From assembly GCA_030765065.1 (NCBI GenBank), contig CM060990.1, positions 673,288,118 to 673,352,117 of the forward strand: DNA of 64,000 nt, given 5' to 3'. The position numbers and the translations under genes are program-made. Shown here piece after piece: positions 1-11,249 of this stretch (position 1 is the first letter of the stretch; every line of letters begins with the position of its first letter). The DNA comes from Deroplatys truncata (taxonomy: Eukaryota > Arthropoda > Insecta > Mantodea > Mantidae). Under the pieces are notes generated by a model that was not told the DNA's origin, did no database searches, and was given only the letters and a program-made list of their open reading frames with translations.

Positions 1-205
1 CTGGAACTACTTCCTTGAAACGACTCCGACTGCGGAGTGGAAGTGTTGGAAGTAGTTCCGGTAAAGTAACGCACTCGACCCATCACTAGTCCCACGCACT
101 CCTGCAGCATGCAGTCGACCGGTCACCACCTGATCTGGTAAGCAACTCGCACCATAGCTATCATTAGGATTTTCACGTGTCTAGAACTGTTGCGCCGATT
201 ATACA
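1..205. other. Window edge, no gene; short hairpin
   Basis: I see no coding signal here. The only structure is a perfect 12-base inverted repeat, GGAACTACTTCC at 3-14 answered by GGAAGTAGTTCC at 49-60. It could form a hairpin or be the end of a mobile element cut by the window edge. Confidence 0.5.
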
Positions 206-333
206 AGTAGTTTTAAAAATGTTGTATGCTTTCATCCGCGCCTTTCTATGATAGCAGCAGATGGCAACGAACGCAGAGGACGCGGACAGGAAAAACACCG
301 CGCGGGCTGTTCGGAGTCTTTTGGCTCAGTCTG
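206..333. mobile_element. Terminal fragment of mariner-like long-TIR family (copy A)
   Basis: This stretch matches one terminal inverted repeat of the family seen complete at 2,130, 6,167, 19,832 and 22,428. It shares the GTAGTTTTAAAAATGTTGTA block, the GCGCCTTTCTATGATAGC block and the outer end ggctcagtctg before a TA at 334-335. Only one end is present, so it is a truncated copy or solo end. Confidence 0.75.
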
Positions 334-1095
334 TATGAATACGGCCCATAGACAACTTGTTGAATTATAATGCAAAGCTGTGAGGAAATAGTACAAACGC
401 TAATGATTCTAAATGTCACTATTATGCCGCACCAGCGAATAGCAGCATTGCGGCGTTGCCTCATACGGACGGTACAGCTCGCCGCTGGAAAAATCTTAAT
501 TGGAATGTCATGCGCGCATGCGTATTTGATATTTCAGGAAAACAACACATAATTAGAATAAAAGGCGACATTTTCCTGAACAAGTACAAAAAAGAATCGT
601 ATTTTTACACCCAATGGTTCGCCATTAATTTATAATTATCTTTCGTGTTGTTTAAGCGCGGAATTGTGGTCGTAGATGTGCTTGTAATAGTAATAAATCC
701 ATTGCTGTCGTAGTTACTTTATATATTGTTATGTAATAGACATAATTATCACTTAATAATGCGCAATTCTCCATGTCCTAAATAAATTCAGAAATATTTA
801 TTCCACGATGTTTTCTAATACAGCTACGTGGTAATGAAAATCCTTTCGAAGCCCTCTGGCGCAGCTCTACAAATCATACATAACTTTTTCTTTAATATAT
901 AGCGTCATGTATGGTTTTGTTTCACAGAATAATACCATTGGCAAACCAATAATTAAGTGTATTTTAATGGTTATTATGCTTACTTCTGCATGATGCAGAT
1001 TCCTAAAATCAAACACGTATCCGTTAGGTGAGAAGAGCGTGTTATAAGCTTTTTAGAACATTCAACATCTCGTTACTTGGAATGCACTACCCCCC
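334..1095. other. Intergenic, no gene recognised
   Basis: AT-rich sequence with only short chance ORFs of at most 60 codons in compositionally plain DNA. I see no repeat structure, domain or RNA gene. Confidence 0.5.
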
Positions 1096-1117
1096 AAATA
1101 ATAATAATAATAATAAT

Positions 1118-1210
<93 letters not shown>
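1096..1210. repeat. (AAT)n microsatellite
   Basis: About 115 bp of nearly uninterrupted AAT/TAA trinucleotide repeat with one TTA interruption near the start. It produces spurious poly-Asn and poly-Leu ORFs on the two strands, which should not be annotated as genes. Confidence 0.98.
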
Positions 1211-1211
<1 letters not shown>

Positions 1212-2129
1212 GGCCATGCGTCACGTTCTGACGAAGTGAAGTGAAGTTTGTCAATCGCGCGGCCACTCCGTATTGGTTGTCACGAAACGTCAAGAGATTT
1301 GTTCCGCAAAGTACTGATTGACCACGAGAAGAAGGCAAGCCAGAGGAATGTGTAACATCAACACTTTCCTGCGTGCGTATCATATTTACGTTCGCCGTGT
1401 GGATACGATAAGCATTTTAGGAGGTTATAAACTATACAGTGTTGTCAAGTACTACTAACCCATGGCTAGAAGTCCAGTAGCGGTCGTGCAAGATCCAAGT
1501 CTGAGAAGATCTGGCAGCCTGGGTGGTTTATTTGCACACATAAACACATTTCGTAGTAGACGTAGTAAACAATCGACAGTACGTGAGCAGATAAACAGTT
1601 ACAGAACCCCCCTCGCCTTCTCGTTGTCCAACAGTAGCTTTGATGTTAGTTCTAATTATTTTAATACGTGTTCCAAAGGTACAGTGTCAAACACTCGGAG
1701 TACCAATTATTTCTTTATTAGCTGCTCCAAAACAAATGTTAGTTGTGTAGGTGCGTAGGCTTCCAGGACCCATGTGCTTAGCTTCTGGAGAAGGTCGTGT
1801 CAAATTATGCCTGGCTGCACAACAGCCCTGAAGAAGTTCACTATACGATGAGCGAAACGTCGACATCGAGCCACAGTCTAACGGTATCTCCGGAAACTCA
1901 CCACACGTAAAATGTTGGTTTTAAATAGAAATTGATTACTTGCCATGATGTTCTTCAAATGTAATACGTATACAGTATATGGCATATATTATAAGTGTAA
2001 CTGCTTCCTTAAAAGTGTATTCTCAACTATTGTACGATCACTCGTTCAGTGTATAACTATGCTTGGACGCAAGTATTTTACTTCACAGTTGTTTAAATCC
2101 TTCCAATCTGTCTCCAGATTTTAAATATA
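1211..2129. other. Non-coding; possible Penelope-like 3' tail at 1,825-1,865
   Basis: There is no supported gene; the 98-codon ORF at 1,462-1,758 has no recognisable domain. At 1,827-1,862 the order CCTGAAGA, about 20 bases, then GAGCGAAACGTC resembles the CTGAnGA / GAAAC-GTC pattern found at the ends of Penelope-like retroelements and in minimal hammerhead ribozymes. A 4-bp stem GTTC/GAGC can form between the two halves. I see no reverse transcriptase upstream, so this would be a 5'-truncated tail at best. Confidence 0.3.
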
Positions 2130-2942
2130 CAGGAAGAGCCAAAAAACTAGGAACCGGCTGCGCGGTGTTTTTCCTGTCCGCGTCATCGACGCTCGTTAGC
2201 GTCTGCCGCTATTATAGAAAGGCGCGGATAAAACCATACATTTTTAAAACTACTTTTAGAGGTTTTACTTACCAACTTTATAAAAGGAGATGTTGAAACT
2301 GCCCACCGTCGTTATCCATACACTTTGGCACCTGTTTAGGAAACTATCCATCACTCGCTAATTTTTTTTCTAGTCAACAGTTCACGCCCGTACATATGTG
2401 AATACAATGTTGCCCCTATTTCTTTTTAGAGATTTAACAGCCAGGGAGCATGATTTTGCATTTTCAACAAGACTCTCCAACAGCATATACGGCCAATATT
2501 TCGATGAGAGCAATTGAAAGTGCGTTTGAGGACAGAATTATTAGTAGAGATTTTTGACCCGTCGGTCCCCCGACCAAACCCCTGCGATTTCTATCTATGG
2601 GGAAACTTAAACAAAGTTTACAAGACAAAGCCACACACGCTGGAAGAATTAAAACAAAATATCCGCCATGAAATTGCCAGCATTTCTCAACATGAACTAC
2701 AGCGTGCGATAGATAGTTACCTAAAGAGGTAGTTTCCTAAAGAGTTGCCAAAAATGTATTAACAACGACGGTGGCCAGTTTCAGCATCTCCTTTCATAAA
2801 GTTGTTAATTAAAGCCTTTAAAAGTAGTTTTAAAAATGTTGTGTGGTTTCATCCGTGTCTTTCTATGATAGCGGCAGACGGCAACGAGCGCCGAGGACGC
2901 GGACATGAAAAACACCGCGCAGCCGGTTCGTAGCTCAGCCTG
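2130..2942 (+). mobile_element. Non-autonomous mariner-like element, long TIRs (copy B)
   Basis: An 813-bp element flanked by TA on both sides (2,128-2,129 and 2,943-2,944). It starts CAGGAAGAGCCAAAAAACTA and ends with the inverse of CAGGCTGAGCTACGAACCGG. The inverted repeats run for roughly 200 bp each: 2,130-2,345 pairs with about 2,735-2,942. Between them lies the last third of a transposase gene and nothing of the first two thirds, so this is an internal-deletion derivative that would need a transposase supplied in trans. Confidence 0.88.
2449..2735 (+). pseudogene. Mariner-like (DUF4817 type) transposase, C-terminal fragment
   Basis: This is the C-terminal part of a DDE/D transposase that would cut and join transposon ends in the nucleus. 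Visible landmarks are FQQDSPTAYTA, whose D is the second catalytic aspartate, PCDFYLWG, which supplies the presumed third acidic residue, and the following YKTKPHTLEELKQNIRHEI helix, which closely fits the family. The frame changes between the two motifs near 2,555, and the N-terminal HTH and first D are missing. It cannot be active. The open part 2,514-2,732 is one frame only. Confidence 0.8.
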
Positions 2943-4231
2943 TATAAGCCGTTCTCGGTGCGACAGCTTTGATGCCACTTCCTGCTTCAAATGTTTATAA
3001 TGTTTAATGTTACCTGTTAATGAGTTTTATGATGTCTTCATCTCGTAGCTCGTTCTGCGTTTTCTCGTGCGCCTGCTCCTCTAGTGGTATACCTATGAGT
3101 TCTTTACCTCAAGGTATGCGTGAGTGTATTGTGAAAGGATATCACCAGTTTAGCTACCTGAGAAATTTTAATGTTGACTTAAAATGTTTGGTATGAGAAG
3201 AGTCGCCGACTGTTGCAATTACGAATTAATTATTTCTATAGCAATAATTAAGCGAATCGTCAGTTGCAGTAAGTCGCAAAGATGTTTTTCCGAAAGATCA
3301 CTCGCAATAGCCGCTAAATCTTACTCAAGCGCGTCACTAGGAGCTACACTACTTATAATGGAACTCACATTCACAAGGGTCATCAAACGAATATGTCACA
3401 GAATTAGGTAAATAAGTAATTCTGATTTAGAATGCACGCTCTTCTCTTAACATAAGATCCGCCTACCTACCGCTACCCCTATCAATGTCCCTTCTCTTGC
3501 GGTCCAATCTTAAAACTCTTAAGTATGCGTATCTTACCTTGTTGCTATGCGGAACCTCCTCGAAGCTCAGAATTTCATTCCCCTTTATAATTTACAGAAT
3601 CCTTGCCTACGTGACTTTGCAAACATACTGAATACAATCTAACTCGATTCCAAGAACTTTTATACTAGCGCATTCGCTAATCGGCTGTTACTAATGACTT
3701 TCTTACATGACTTGCTAATTACCTATATCTTTCCGGACAACTCTCTCAATTCAGGCTTACTACATTATACATTGATTTAATGTATGGAAATTATTTATTG
3801 CAATCATTTCTTTATTTAATTATTTATATCTTTCCGTCAATAACTGCGGTATCAATCTGGCAATAGTGAAATTCTAGTAACCCTTGACGCATTTCCTTAA
3901 TGCCCGTGTTTAGCAAAATATAGCAGTCTGTGATACAAACAAATGCTTTTTTAATACCAAAAACTTATTTTATGAAACCGAATTTGAGTTTTATTAAAGG
4001 CGTAGCACCACTAATGCTGTGTGTGATTTTGTACAATAAATCCTAAGTAATTTTGAGAACAATACATGCACCATTATGGATTTAACTAAAATAATCGATA
4101 ATTTGTCTCATCTTAGTTCATTCATTGAGCTTGAATAGGGTTACAGATTTTACAGAGAGTTAGGTTTTTAAAGGCGTATTTATAAATGCTTTGCCAGTTT
4201 GTGCAAGTCGCCAACAGCAATTAGAGTTATA
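2943..4231. other. Intergenic, no gene recognised
   Basis: About 1.3 kb with only short ORFs (75 codons at 3,184-3,411, no domain). I see no repeat structure or RNA gene. Confidence 0.45.
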
Positions 4232-5341
4232 TTGTCCATTCCAAACCAGAGTTCCCTCTGATGTAAACAGAAGCACGCGCTTCGGCTGTCACGAACCCAA
4301 GAATATACTGTTACGCAAACGTAAGTAGTTCCTTAATACATGTATTATGAAATATTAGAGCAGGAAAGGTATAGAACTGCACATTTTATTGCTGTTATCA
4401 TAAGAACTCATCGTTAAAGGTAATGGATATATACTAGCTGTTAAGAGATTACAAAATATGATTTTCGTCTGCTGTTGCGCTAACGCAGAGAGCATCTTGC
4501 TTGTTAATACCAACCGACAGGTACGACTGCCATTCTCTTACATACACAAGAAATGAAGCAATGAATTCCCAGAGGTGCTATCTGAGTACCGAGTAAACAC
4601 TTTGCGTAACACAGGATATATGATAAGCGAACAGTCATTCATAATACACTAATACACATATGCTCAGCTCAGATCAAATCTTGTAATTTAGTCAGTTGGT
4701 ATGTGAGCTCACATGGCAGAGGAAGGTGCGTGTAGTGCGAACACAGTGCGTATAAACTGTTCAAACACAGAAGCGGGAAACATTTAAAAAGTGGCTAAAA
4801 ACAAACAGTACTTCATCTATTCAACTCACTATTACAAAAATACTCGACACTTGCATTATTGCATATTAGGAAACTAATATCGGATTTTACAGGCGTTTCA
4901 GTGAGGAGTGTAACGAAAGCGAGCAAAGAATATAAACAGACATAATGCAACATAGAAGAGGATAAAATGTGGGAACTTGTTTTAAGTGCGACAGTGCTGT
5001 GGATAAGCTTGTCATTATTTTGGAGAGTAGTTCTGATTCTGATACGACAGCTGAGTCATCTTCGGAGGATTCGGATTTGGGTGTTGCACTTTTGCCCGAG
5101 GATTGTGATTAACGTAAGTAAAATGTTCATTGCCGCAAACTTATAAAGTCGATTGTTACCTCAGGTTGCATTTTGAGCTGTGATTCTCACGCAGGGCGCC
5201 TTTTTATAGATTAAATAGTGTTCAACACGCACGCGGGAGGGGAACGAGCAGACATTATGGGCGGGGATTGCTAACTACTTTCGCGCGGATAATACAAAGA
5301 GTTTGTTTTCAGGGAAAGGCACTCTGGTTTGGAATGGACAA
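4232..5341 (+). mobile_element. TIR DNA transposon, non-autonomous, about 1.1 kb
   Basis: The left end TTGTCCATTCCAAACCAGAG is matched as a perfect inverted repeat of at least 20 bp at the right end (5,321-5,341). TA flanks both ends at 4,230-4,231 and 5,342-5,343, which fits a TA target duplication. The interior has no full transposase. A short acidic reading frame near its middle (4,992-5,112) may be a remnant. The superfamily cannot be decided from the ends alone: Tc1/mariner by target, PIF/Harbinger as an alternative. Confidence 0.75.
4992..5112 (+). pseudogene. Acidic Ser/Asp-rich short reading frame inside TIR element
   Basis: One frame without its own ATG reads through an ESSSDSDTTAESSSEDSD stretch and ends in TAA at 5,110-5,112, immediately before AACGTAAGTA, which resembles a splice donor. 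Acidic Ser/Asp stretches occur near the N-termini of several insect transposases, so this could be a first exon of a transposase that has otherwise been deleted. I do not recognise a domain. The frame is short enough to be chance. Confidence 0.25.
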
Positions 5342-6166
5342 TAGAGTTTTGTACTAGTTTGTTAGGGAAAGATATTAGAAACGGAGGAAGATTTCACGTT
5401 ATGCCTATTGCATCTACTAAATCTCCAGGAAGGAGGGATGAGGTGAGAGAAATACAATCGTATGATTAAGTACTTAGCTATATACTTGGAGCTGTTTTAT
5501 TCTAATATTTCTTGTTTTATTTCAATTATTGACTTGTACCTGTTTTAAAAATGAAAATAAACATTAGGTAACCATAAGTACCATGTTGCACCTCTAGCAG
5601 CTTTGCTATTGGTTCTCGTCAGGTTTCGGATTATAGGTTGGGTACACAAAACCTGTTTTGTGTCCCCGAAGCTACCTGTAGCTGGGAAGGGATAATGATT
5701 GCAGGAATGGCTTTGTCAGCAGACACACACCTACATACCTGTTCACTACGACGAATAACTGGCTTACCTGTTCAGCATGCAACAACGCTATTGGTTAGAT
5801 ACACTGTAGGAGGCTGGGTGATCCAACGTGTCATTTAAGAACAGTTCTCTTTGTTGTGAAGTAAGCCAAGAATACGGGATTATTGCAGCTAGTAGATACC
5901 AGTGTCACTTAACCTAAATGGATAAAGGTCATAGTGTCTATACGTTAACATATGAAGTTGGTAACCTATGAAGTACTGTGCTGCACCTAGTCATGGGCAA
6001 AACCTGGGATCCAGGTTTGGTGGATTGTGGTGGGGGGGGGGAGCGAAGTAAGTGATACCGTATAATGAAAAACAATATAAACCAAAGGAGTTTTAATGAC
6101 TTTTCAGAGAGAAAAACATTAATTGATTTAAAAGATTAGTTAATATACTAATAATTAATAAAAATA
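5342..6166. other. Intergenic, no gene recognised
   Basis: Plain sequence with a chance 66-codon ORF at 5,638-5,838 and a G-run at 6,031-6,041. Nothing is recognisable. Confidence 0.45.
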
Positions 6167-7220
6167 TAGAGTGAGCCAAAAGACTCCAAACTGCCTGCGC
6201 GGTGTTTTTCCTGTCCGCATTCTTGGTGCTCGTTGCCGTCTGCCGCTATCATAGAAAGGCGCGGATGAAACCATACAACATTTTTAAAACTAGTTTTAAA
6301 GGCTTTACTTACCAACTTTACGAAAGGAGATGCTGAAACTGGCCACCGTCGTTGTCTATACGTTTTTGGCACTTCTTTTCGAAACTATCCATCACTCGCC
6401 GTAGTTTACTCTGAGAAATTTCCTGTCGGATATTTTGTTTTAATTCTTCCAGGGTGTGTGGGTTTGTCTAGTACACTTTTTGTTTTAACTTACCCCTGAG
6501 GGGTATTTCACGAACAATATCACCGGCTGGGCGGTGTTTTTCTACTAGGCGTGTGGAAATATTATAAAAACGTGATAACGCACTGCTGCTATAATCAAAG
6601 TCCCGCTGTGGTCGTTTTACTGTGCAGTGTGAATTTGAATTGACGGTAATGTGATTTAGTTTAGTTATTACAAATTATTTATTATTTTGTCCTGTACTTA
6701 GTCACAAAGTTTATTATGGCTCAGTATATGTTTTCTACTGCACAGCGTGTATTTATTTATGATTCGTATGTGTTAACTCGGTCAGCTCGCCTAGTGAAAG
6801 TACGATTTGCAGTAAGGTTTCCAGGTGTAAATGTTCCAGGCCGTACAACAATACATGAACTTTACAGTAAATTTCAGGCCACAGGAAGTGTTCAGGCTAA
6901 GAAATCTAAAAGACGGCGTTCGGTTCTTACCGAAGAAACATTAGACGACATCGGTCACAGTTTGGAAAATTCCCCCCCCCCAAAAAAAATTCCATAATGG
7001 ATAGTTTCCTAAAGAGGTGGCAAAATATATGGACAACGATGGTGGCCAGTTTTAGCATTTCCTTTCTTAAAGTTGGCAAGTAAAGCCTTTAAAAGTAGTT
7101 TTAAAAATGTTTGTATGGTTTCATCGGCACCTTTATGTTAGCGGCAGACGGCAACGAGCGCCGAGAACGCGAACAGGAAAAACACCGCGCGGGTGGTTCG
7201 GAGTCTTTTGCCTCACCCTG
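6167..7220 (+). mobile_element. Mariner-like deletion derivative (copy C)
   Basis: A 1,054-bp member of the long-TIR family. The left end is tagagtgagccaaaagactc and the right end is the inverse of cagggtgaggcaaaagactc, with TA flanks at 6,165-6,166 and 7,221-7,222. The long inverted repeats (about 220 bp) enclose the promoter-proximal third of the transposase gene (6,716-6,997), and the gene then jumps directly into the right inverted repeat. This is the complementary deletion to copy B, which keeps only the C-terminus. Confidence 0.88.
6716..6997 (+). CDS. Mariner-like transposase, N-terminal DUF4817 HTH fragment
   Basis: A 93-codon ORF starting at ATG (MAQYMFSTAQRVF). The pattern of an opening helix, FAVRFPGVNVPGRTTIHELYSKFQATGSV and a basic linker KKSKRRRSVLTEETLDDI is that of the N-terminal DUF4817 / helix-turn-helix region of arthropod mariner-like transposases. 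In the full protein this region binds the inverted repeats. The frame ends in a C-run/A-run (6,973-6,988) at the deletion junction with the inverted repeat, so there is no catalytic domain. If expressed it could only act as a DNA-binding fragment. A minus-strand near-copy lies at 22,637-22,919. Confidence 0.8.
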   Translation: MAQYMFSTAQRVFIYDSYVLTRSARLVKVRFAVRFPGVNVPGRTTIHELYSKFQATGSVQAKKSKRRRSVLTEETLDDIGHSLENSPPPKKIP

Positions 7221-7352
7221 TAATACTCGTATATTCCATCAGTCATTAATCAGACAACTGAAGATTACATACCGTTTTGATCTCCATATCCGCAGTTGTA
7301 CTTTGTACGAATGAATATTTGGTCAATCAGTGTTATTTAATTTTTCTTTCCT

Positions 7353-7682
7353 ACATGCCATATGTAGGTTAAAGTTACTAAGATAGAATCAGACTGAAAA
7401 ATTCAGTGATTGACGAACCAGTGGTTAACTATAAAACCCGTACGATATTGTAAGTTGCCATTGGGGTATGCTATCTCAAAATAAATTTGAGAACACTTTT
7501 TAGTTTACCGGAAATATGAGTCATTTAGTGTATTTATTGTCATACTGGTATGTTGCCATGGTACCTCAGAAAGTGAAGCAGCGGCACGGCGAGTTGTAGA
7601 TCTATAGCTCTAATCCGAGCTCTATTTCTGAGTGCTTCAGTCTGATTTTAAATTTCCAACTTTAGCCTACATATGGCAGTGT
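7353..7682. mobile_element. MITE with ~50-bp imperfect TIRs
   Basis: The left arm ATGCCATATGTAGGTTAAAG and the right arm, read in reverse as CTGCCATATGTAGGCTAAAG, continue as imperfect inverted repeats for about 50 bp, sharing the AATCAGACTGAA block. The total is about 330 bp with no ORF, so it is a miniature inverted-repeat element. I could not fix the target duplication. Confidence 0.75.
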
Positions 7683-8519
7683 GAAAGAGCAAGTCATGAG
7701 CATTTAATTCTCTTATTTATAATCAATGACTTTTGCTATTCTAATACAAAATATCCCTTTTATCCAAGGGTATCTACCCCAGCCGAGAGGGGTGGCTGAA
7801 GCTTTAAGGGAGTGTACCACTGAAATTTGTTGACAATATGGGGAAAGTTAGCACATATTATGCGTAAAAAGTAATCAGAGACTATAAATTCGTAATACGT
7901 TTTCACTTTGGTTTGGTGGAAACCTTTATATGCAACGGGATAAATTTCGGGAATCAATTTGCTTTTTTCGATTTAAAATTGGTATTTTTGGAAATTCATT
8001 TTCTCAGTGTTTTCGCTGTTTTAAATCGTTCCACACGATACAATTTTTATCCAATTCCTCCAAAAATGTTCATATATGTACATTCCAAATAGCCAAAGAA
8101 TTAAAACTATCGTATAAGCTTTGTGTGTTAATGGCTTTTGGCTTGTTCATTTTAGAGCAAAAAAAAAAAACGTGGAAAAATAGGAAAGTAAAAATATTAT
8201 TTAAAAAGAAGATTTTATATGGAACTAAAGCTGACAGAAAGAAATTGTGTGGCAGTTTCGTGCACTGTGAGGAGATAAATGAAATGGATACTTAAAAGAA
8301 AAAAAATATATAGGTATATATATTTTAGAATTTCATCCTGTAGAACATTTAGAAAATGGCAATAAAATTAATTTTTGAAACACAATAAACTGAAATTCAA
8401 AGAAATATAGGTATAAACGAAATCTAACAACGTCCAATGTTTACGTAACAAATCCTTAAAATTATATTTTCAGTCAAACTGACTTACAGCTTTAGAAAAT
8501 AGCAATTGGAGTGGTACAT
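7683..8519. other. Intergenic; unassigned Lys-rich ORF
   Basis: An open frame of 121 codons at 7,930-8,295 on the plus strand is rich in Lys and Phe, has no recognisable domain, and sits in AT-rich DNA where such lengths arise by chance. I do not call it a gene. Confidence 0.4.
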
Positions 8520-8760
8520 TCCCTTATCATCTGAGGCTCATTTTCGGGAGGTCCTGTGTTGGATTCCCGGCTACAGTCACCTTGGGTTTTTCGTGTTTTT
8601 TCCTGGTCGGTAGTGAATACTGGGGTAGTTTATATTCTTATTTCATTTTTCAGCATTGCAGGGCCTGGCACAATAGCGCATGTGGTGGATGTACAATAGG
8701 CAGAGCTGTGTTTCTACCTAGCACGCAACCTTCTGCTCGAACCTGTCCGTAAGGATAGTA
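8520..8760 (+). mobile_element. Degenerate SINE-like sequence
   Basis: The segment GGAGGTCCTGTGTTGGATTC resembles a tRNA-derived B box (consensus GGTTCGANTCC) followed by a conserved-looking tRNA-unrelated body containing a TCACCTTGGGTTTTTCGTG block. It lacks a clear A box. Most likely it is a 5'-damaged tRNA-derived SINE. Confidence 0.35.
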
Positions 8761-9431
8761 GGTAGCCATTGGTGGACGTCGGGGAAAGAGTGGAGATCCT
8801 GATTGAGAGTTTCCTCAGAACTGTAAACTCGTCAATCATCAGTTATGAGGATGAAGTCTACCACTACCAACTAGGCGGCCGAGAAAGCGACGTCGATGCC
8901 AATGCCAACCTTAAAAGTGAGTCATCAAGTGTTTTTTTATCTTTCGTGTGATTTTGTGTTTTCAGGTATTATTACAAATGGTGCCGCTGTTGTGAAAAAA
9001 CAGCCAAATGCTATGATTTCTCATAGATTAAGCATGACAACTTTGTTTCTGTGTGATATTCTATGTTGTGCAGAATGCAACAATGCTTAGGTTTAATTTT
9101 ATTTTGCTTTAAATTAGTTCTATATTTTTTCAAAGACTTATAACATTTTGCCAATATTAATGTATATTACTTATATTTTATCCAGCTATGGGTGCTTGAG
9201 GTTTCTGAATCATATATTGACCCTATTTGCCCTTTTTGATAAATGATATCAGCATTATTTTGTTTACGTATTTTCAGATAAATGCTATAAAACTGATAGG
9301 CAACATAAATAATCTATCTTTAGAAAAATAGTATAACCTTTAATTTCATATAAGTAAGACATAAAGAGTATATACAAACATACATTTCATCATTAATTAT
9401 CATTTGAATGTAGGTACCACTATTGAGGGGT
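8761..9431. other. Intergenic, no gene recognised
   Basis: Two short overlapping ORFs (8,769-8,951 and 8,896-9,090), neither with a recognisable domain. Otherwise AT-rich. Confidence 0.4.
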
Positions 9432-10172
9432 GCAGGCAAGTTGCGTCCCATCCAGGTTATGTGTTGATTATTATCTATTTAGAGCGTTTAGAAAGCTGTG
9501 TAAGTTGCGTCCATCAAGGGGTGTACCTACTGTAAACCAGAGAAGTATACGTTATCTTTTCTGAAATCACATCAGCAATGGACCTTCCCGTAACCTATTT
9601 TGAGACATATATGTTGACGCTGAGTTTCTACCAAATATACGGGCTGAATTTTCTTTTACAGATAGAAGAACCATGAATGGTTGTGAATCACTTCACAGGA
9701 GACTCAACAGTTTTACCACAAGTCACCCTAACATTTATAATTTCGCCGATACCCAATCGGAAACTTATACAGCCTTCAGAAGTTAACGTAAAAGAAGAAG
9801 AGCTGTTATTAATACGGAAAAAATTCTAGAAAAACACATGTTAGCTTTCCAAGGGGGGGGGGAACTAAAGTTTTTAAAGGCCATTGATTGTAAGCCAGTA
9901 TGAGTGGATTTTTATTAAAATACAATAACCACCTCTTTAATTGGGTTTAATTACTTTTAACTTTATACTTTAAGTACAAACATTTTAACCATGCGACTAA
10001 CGTAATCTACATTAGAGTCAGTCCTAAGCCTGTAAATGGGAAAGAAAATATTTGCTTACAATTCTGTAATGTTGATGGACATCCCTTATTTTTAAAGCGT
10101 CGTGGGGCGGAACTAACGTAACCCAAAGGACGCAACTAACGGTTGATTTATATCTGGGGACGCAACTTGCGG
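9432..10172 (+). mobile_element. MULE-like element remnant with subterminal repeats
   Basis: The motif AAGTTGCGTCC occurs at the left edge (about 9,434 and 9,498) and in inverted orientation at the right edge (about 10,127 and 10,155). The outermost pair is a GCAAGTTGCGTCCC inverted repeat. Between them is a transposase remnant of the MULE type. The exact ends and target duplication are not resolved by eye. Confidence 0.55.
9655..9835 (+). pseudogene. MULE-type transposase C-terminal remnant
   Basis: The frame reading DRRTMNGCESLHRRLNSF and then TSHPNIYNFAD fits the insect MULE transposase block R-T-x-N-x-C-E-S-x-H ... HPNI, close to the C-terminus. The match is short (about 50 residues) and stops occur just downstream. 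Mutator-like transposases cut at long inverted repeats, and the AAGTTGCGTCC repeats around it would be its cognate ends. The rest of the gene is absent. Confidence 0.6.
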
Positions 10173-10639
10173 CTCCGCTGTTGAGGACAAAGTAAATAGA
10201 GAGAAATTTAATCTTCATGGGATACAAAACAATAGTCGGTGTCAGCATCGTGTAACATACATAACAGCAGCTCTATGAAATGACAACTAAATTCAGCTGC
10301 CTTTCATAAAAGCAGTAATTCCATGTTACTACAATGGAAGGTGGGGCAAGTAGCCTGGTATAATGCTTTAGTGGTCAGTACTTGTACGTGTATGGGCTTC
10401 ATTGTTTCAGTGATACCATAGACATGAACAAATTTCCTTTCAATTTGTCAAATTTCGCTAATTTATTGACTGCGTATAAAATTCTGTGCTTTATGTTACC
10501 ATTTTGTTTGTTCTTGCCAAATGGAGATCACTTGTTAGATTTATTCAAGCTGCGTTTGTACCGGATTTTCTCTTAAATGACGCGACTAGGATTTCGCCGC
10601 TCCCACGACAGGGTTCGTGCAGTAAAGGCTAACCGGCCC
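10173..10639. other. Intergenic, no gene recognised
   Basis: Short ORFs only (64 codons at 10,382-10,576). No domain or repeat is seen. Confidence 0.4.
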
Positions 10640-11150
10640 GCCGTTTCCTCTCTAAATAATCCGCTGTTAGAATTGAGTCTCTCTTACGTCTATGCAAACC
10701 TGGTACATGCCGAAAACATTTTTGAGCACCTAATAAACTTCTGCAGCCGAAATATTGCAAAACACGCCGGATTCTGTCTTCTAATTCACATACGGTAAAG
10801 GGATTTATAGCATAAAATGTATGTTTAAATATTCCACACAAATAATAATTATTTAGATCTGGAGAGCGAGCAGGCTAGTCAATTATTCTGTAATCAGAAA
10901 CATGTGATGCCAGAGAACGATTTTCTTGGACTTCTTTCTACGACATGTACATATATTTTCTTAATCACAACTGTTGCCAATGTAACACGGACCCAGGCTG
11001 TTTCAATTTTTCTAACAAGGTTATACATTTTGGACCTGTTAGGAAAGTGTATGTTCATTCAGTTCCGTGCCCAGGCCGAGATGGGGAATATACTAGGTGG
11101 CCCAAAGAAGCTGTCATTTGCAGCCTTATATTTCCGCATACTGTGTTCCA
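10640..11150 (-). pseudogene. Mariner-like transposase deletion remnant
   Basis: Reading the minus strand gives landmarks in the expected order: a linker NLVRKIETAW, then VERSPRKSF (the usual VERSPRRS linker after the HTH), then after a deletion ACSPDLNNYYLCGIFKHTFY, which corresponds to the SPDLNPxDFYLWGxLKxxVY block carrying the last catalytic acid, and an ELEDRIRRVLQ helix. The catalytic core between linker and C-terminus is gone and the acidic position reads N. It belongs to a different subfamily from the 2.1/6.2-kb copies. No inverted repeats were located. Confidence 0.6.
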
Positions 11151-11249
11151 CAGCAAAGAAAGTCCCGGGGAATGAAGGGCAAAGGGGAAATTGCTGATTA
11201 GACACAGTCTGAACCCTGCCTACTTGCTTATGTTACCCTTATTTATGAC

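Noticed and set aside
1028..1383. Poly-Asn (plus) and poly-Leu (minus) ORFs
   Set aside because: They are translations of the AAT microsatellite at 1,096-1,210, not genes.
7930..8295. 121-codon Lys-rich ORF
   Set aside because: No domain, AT-rich context, no neighbouring element. The length is within chance for such DNA.
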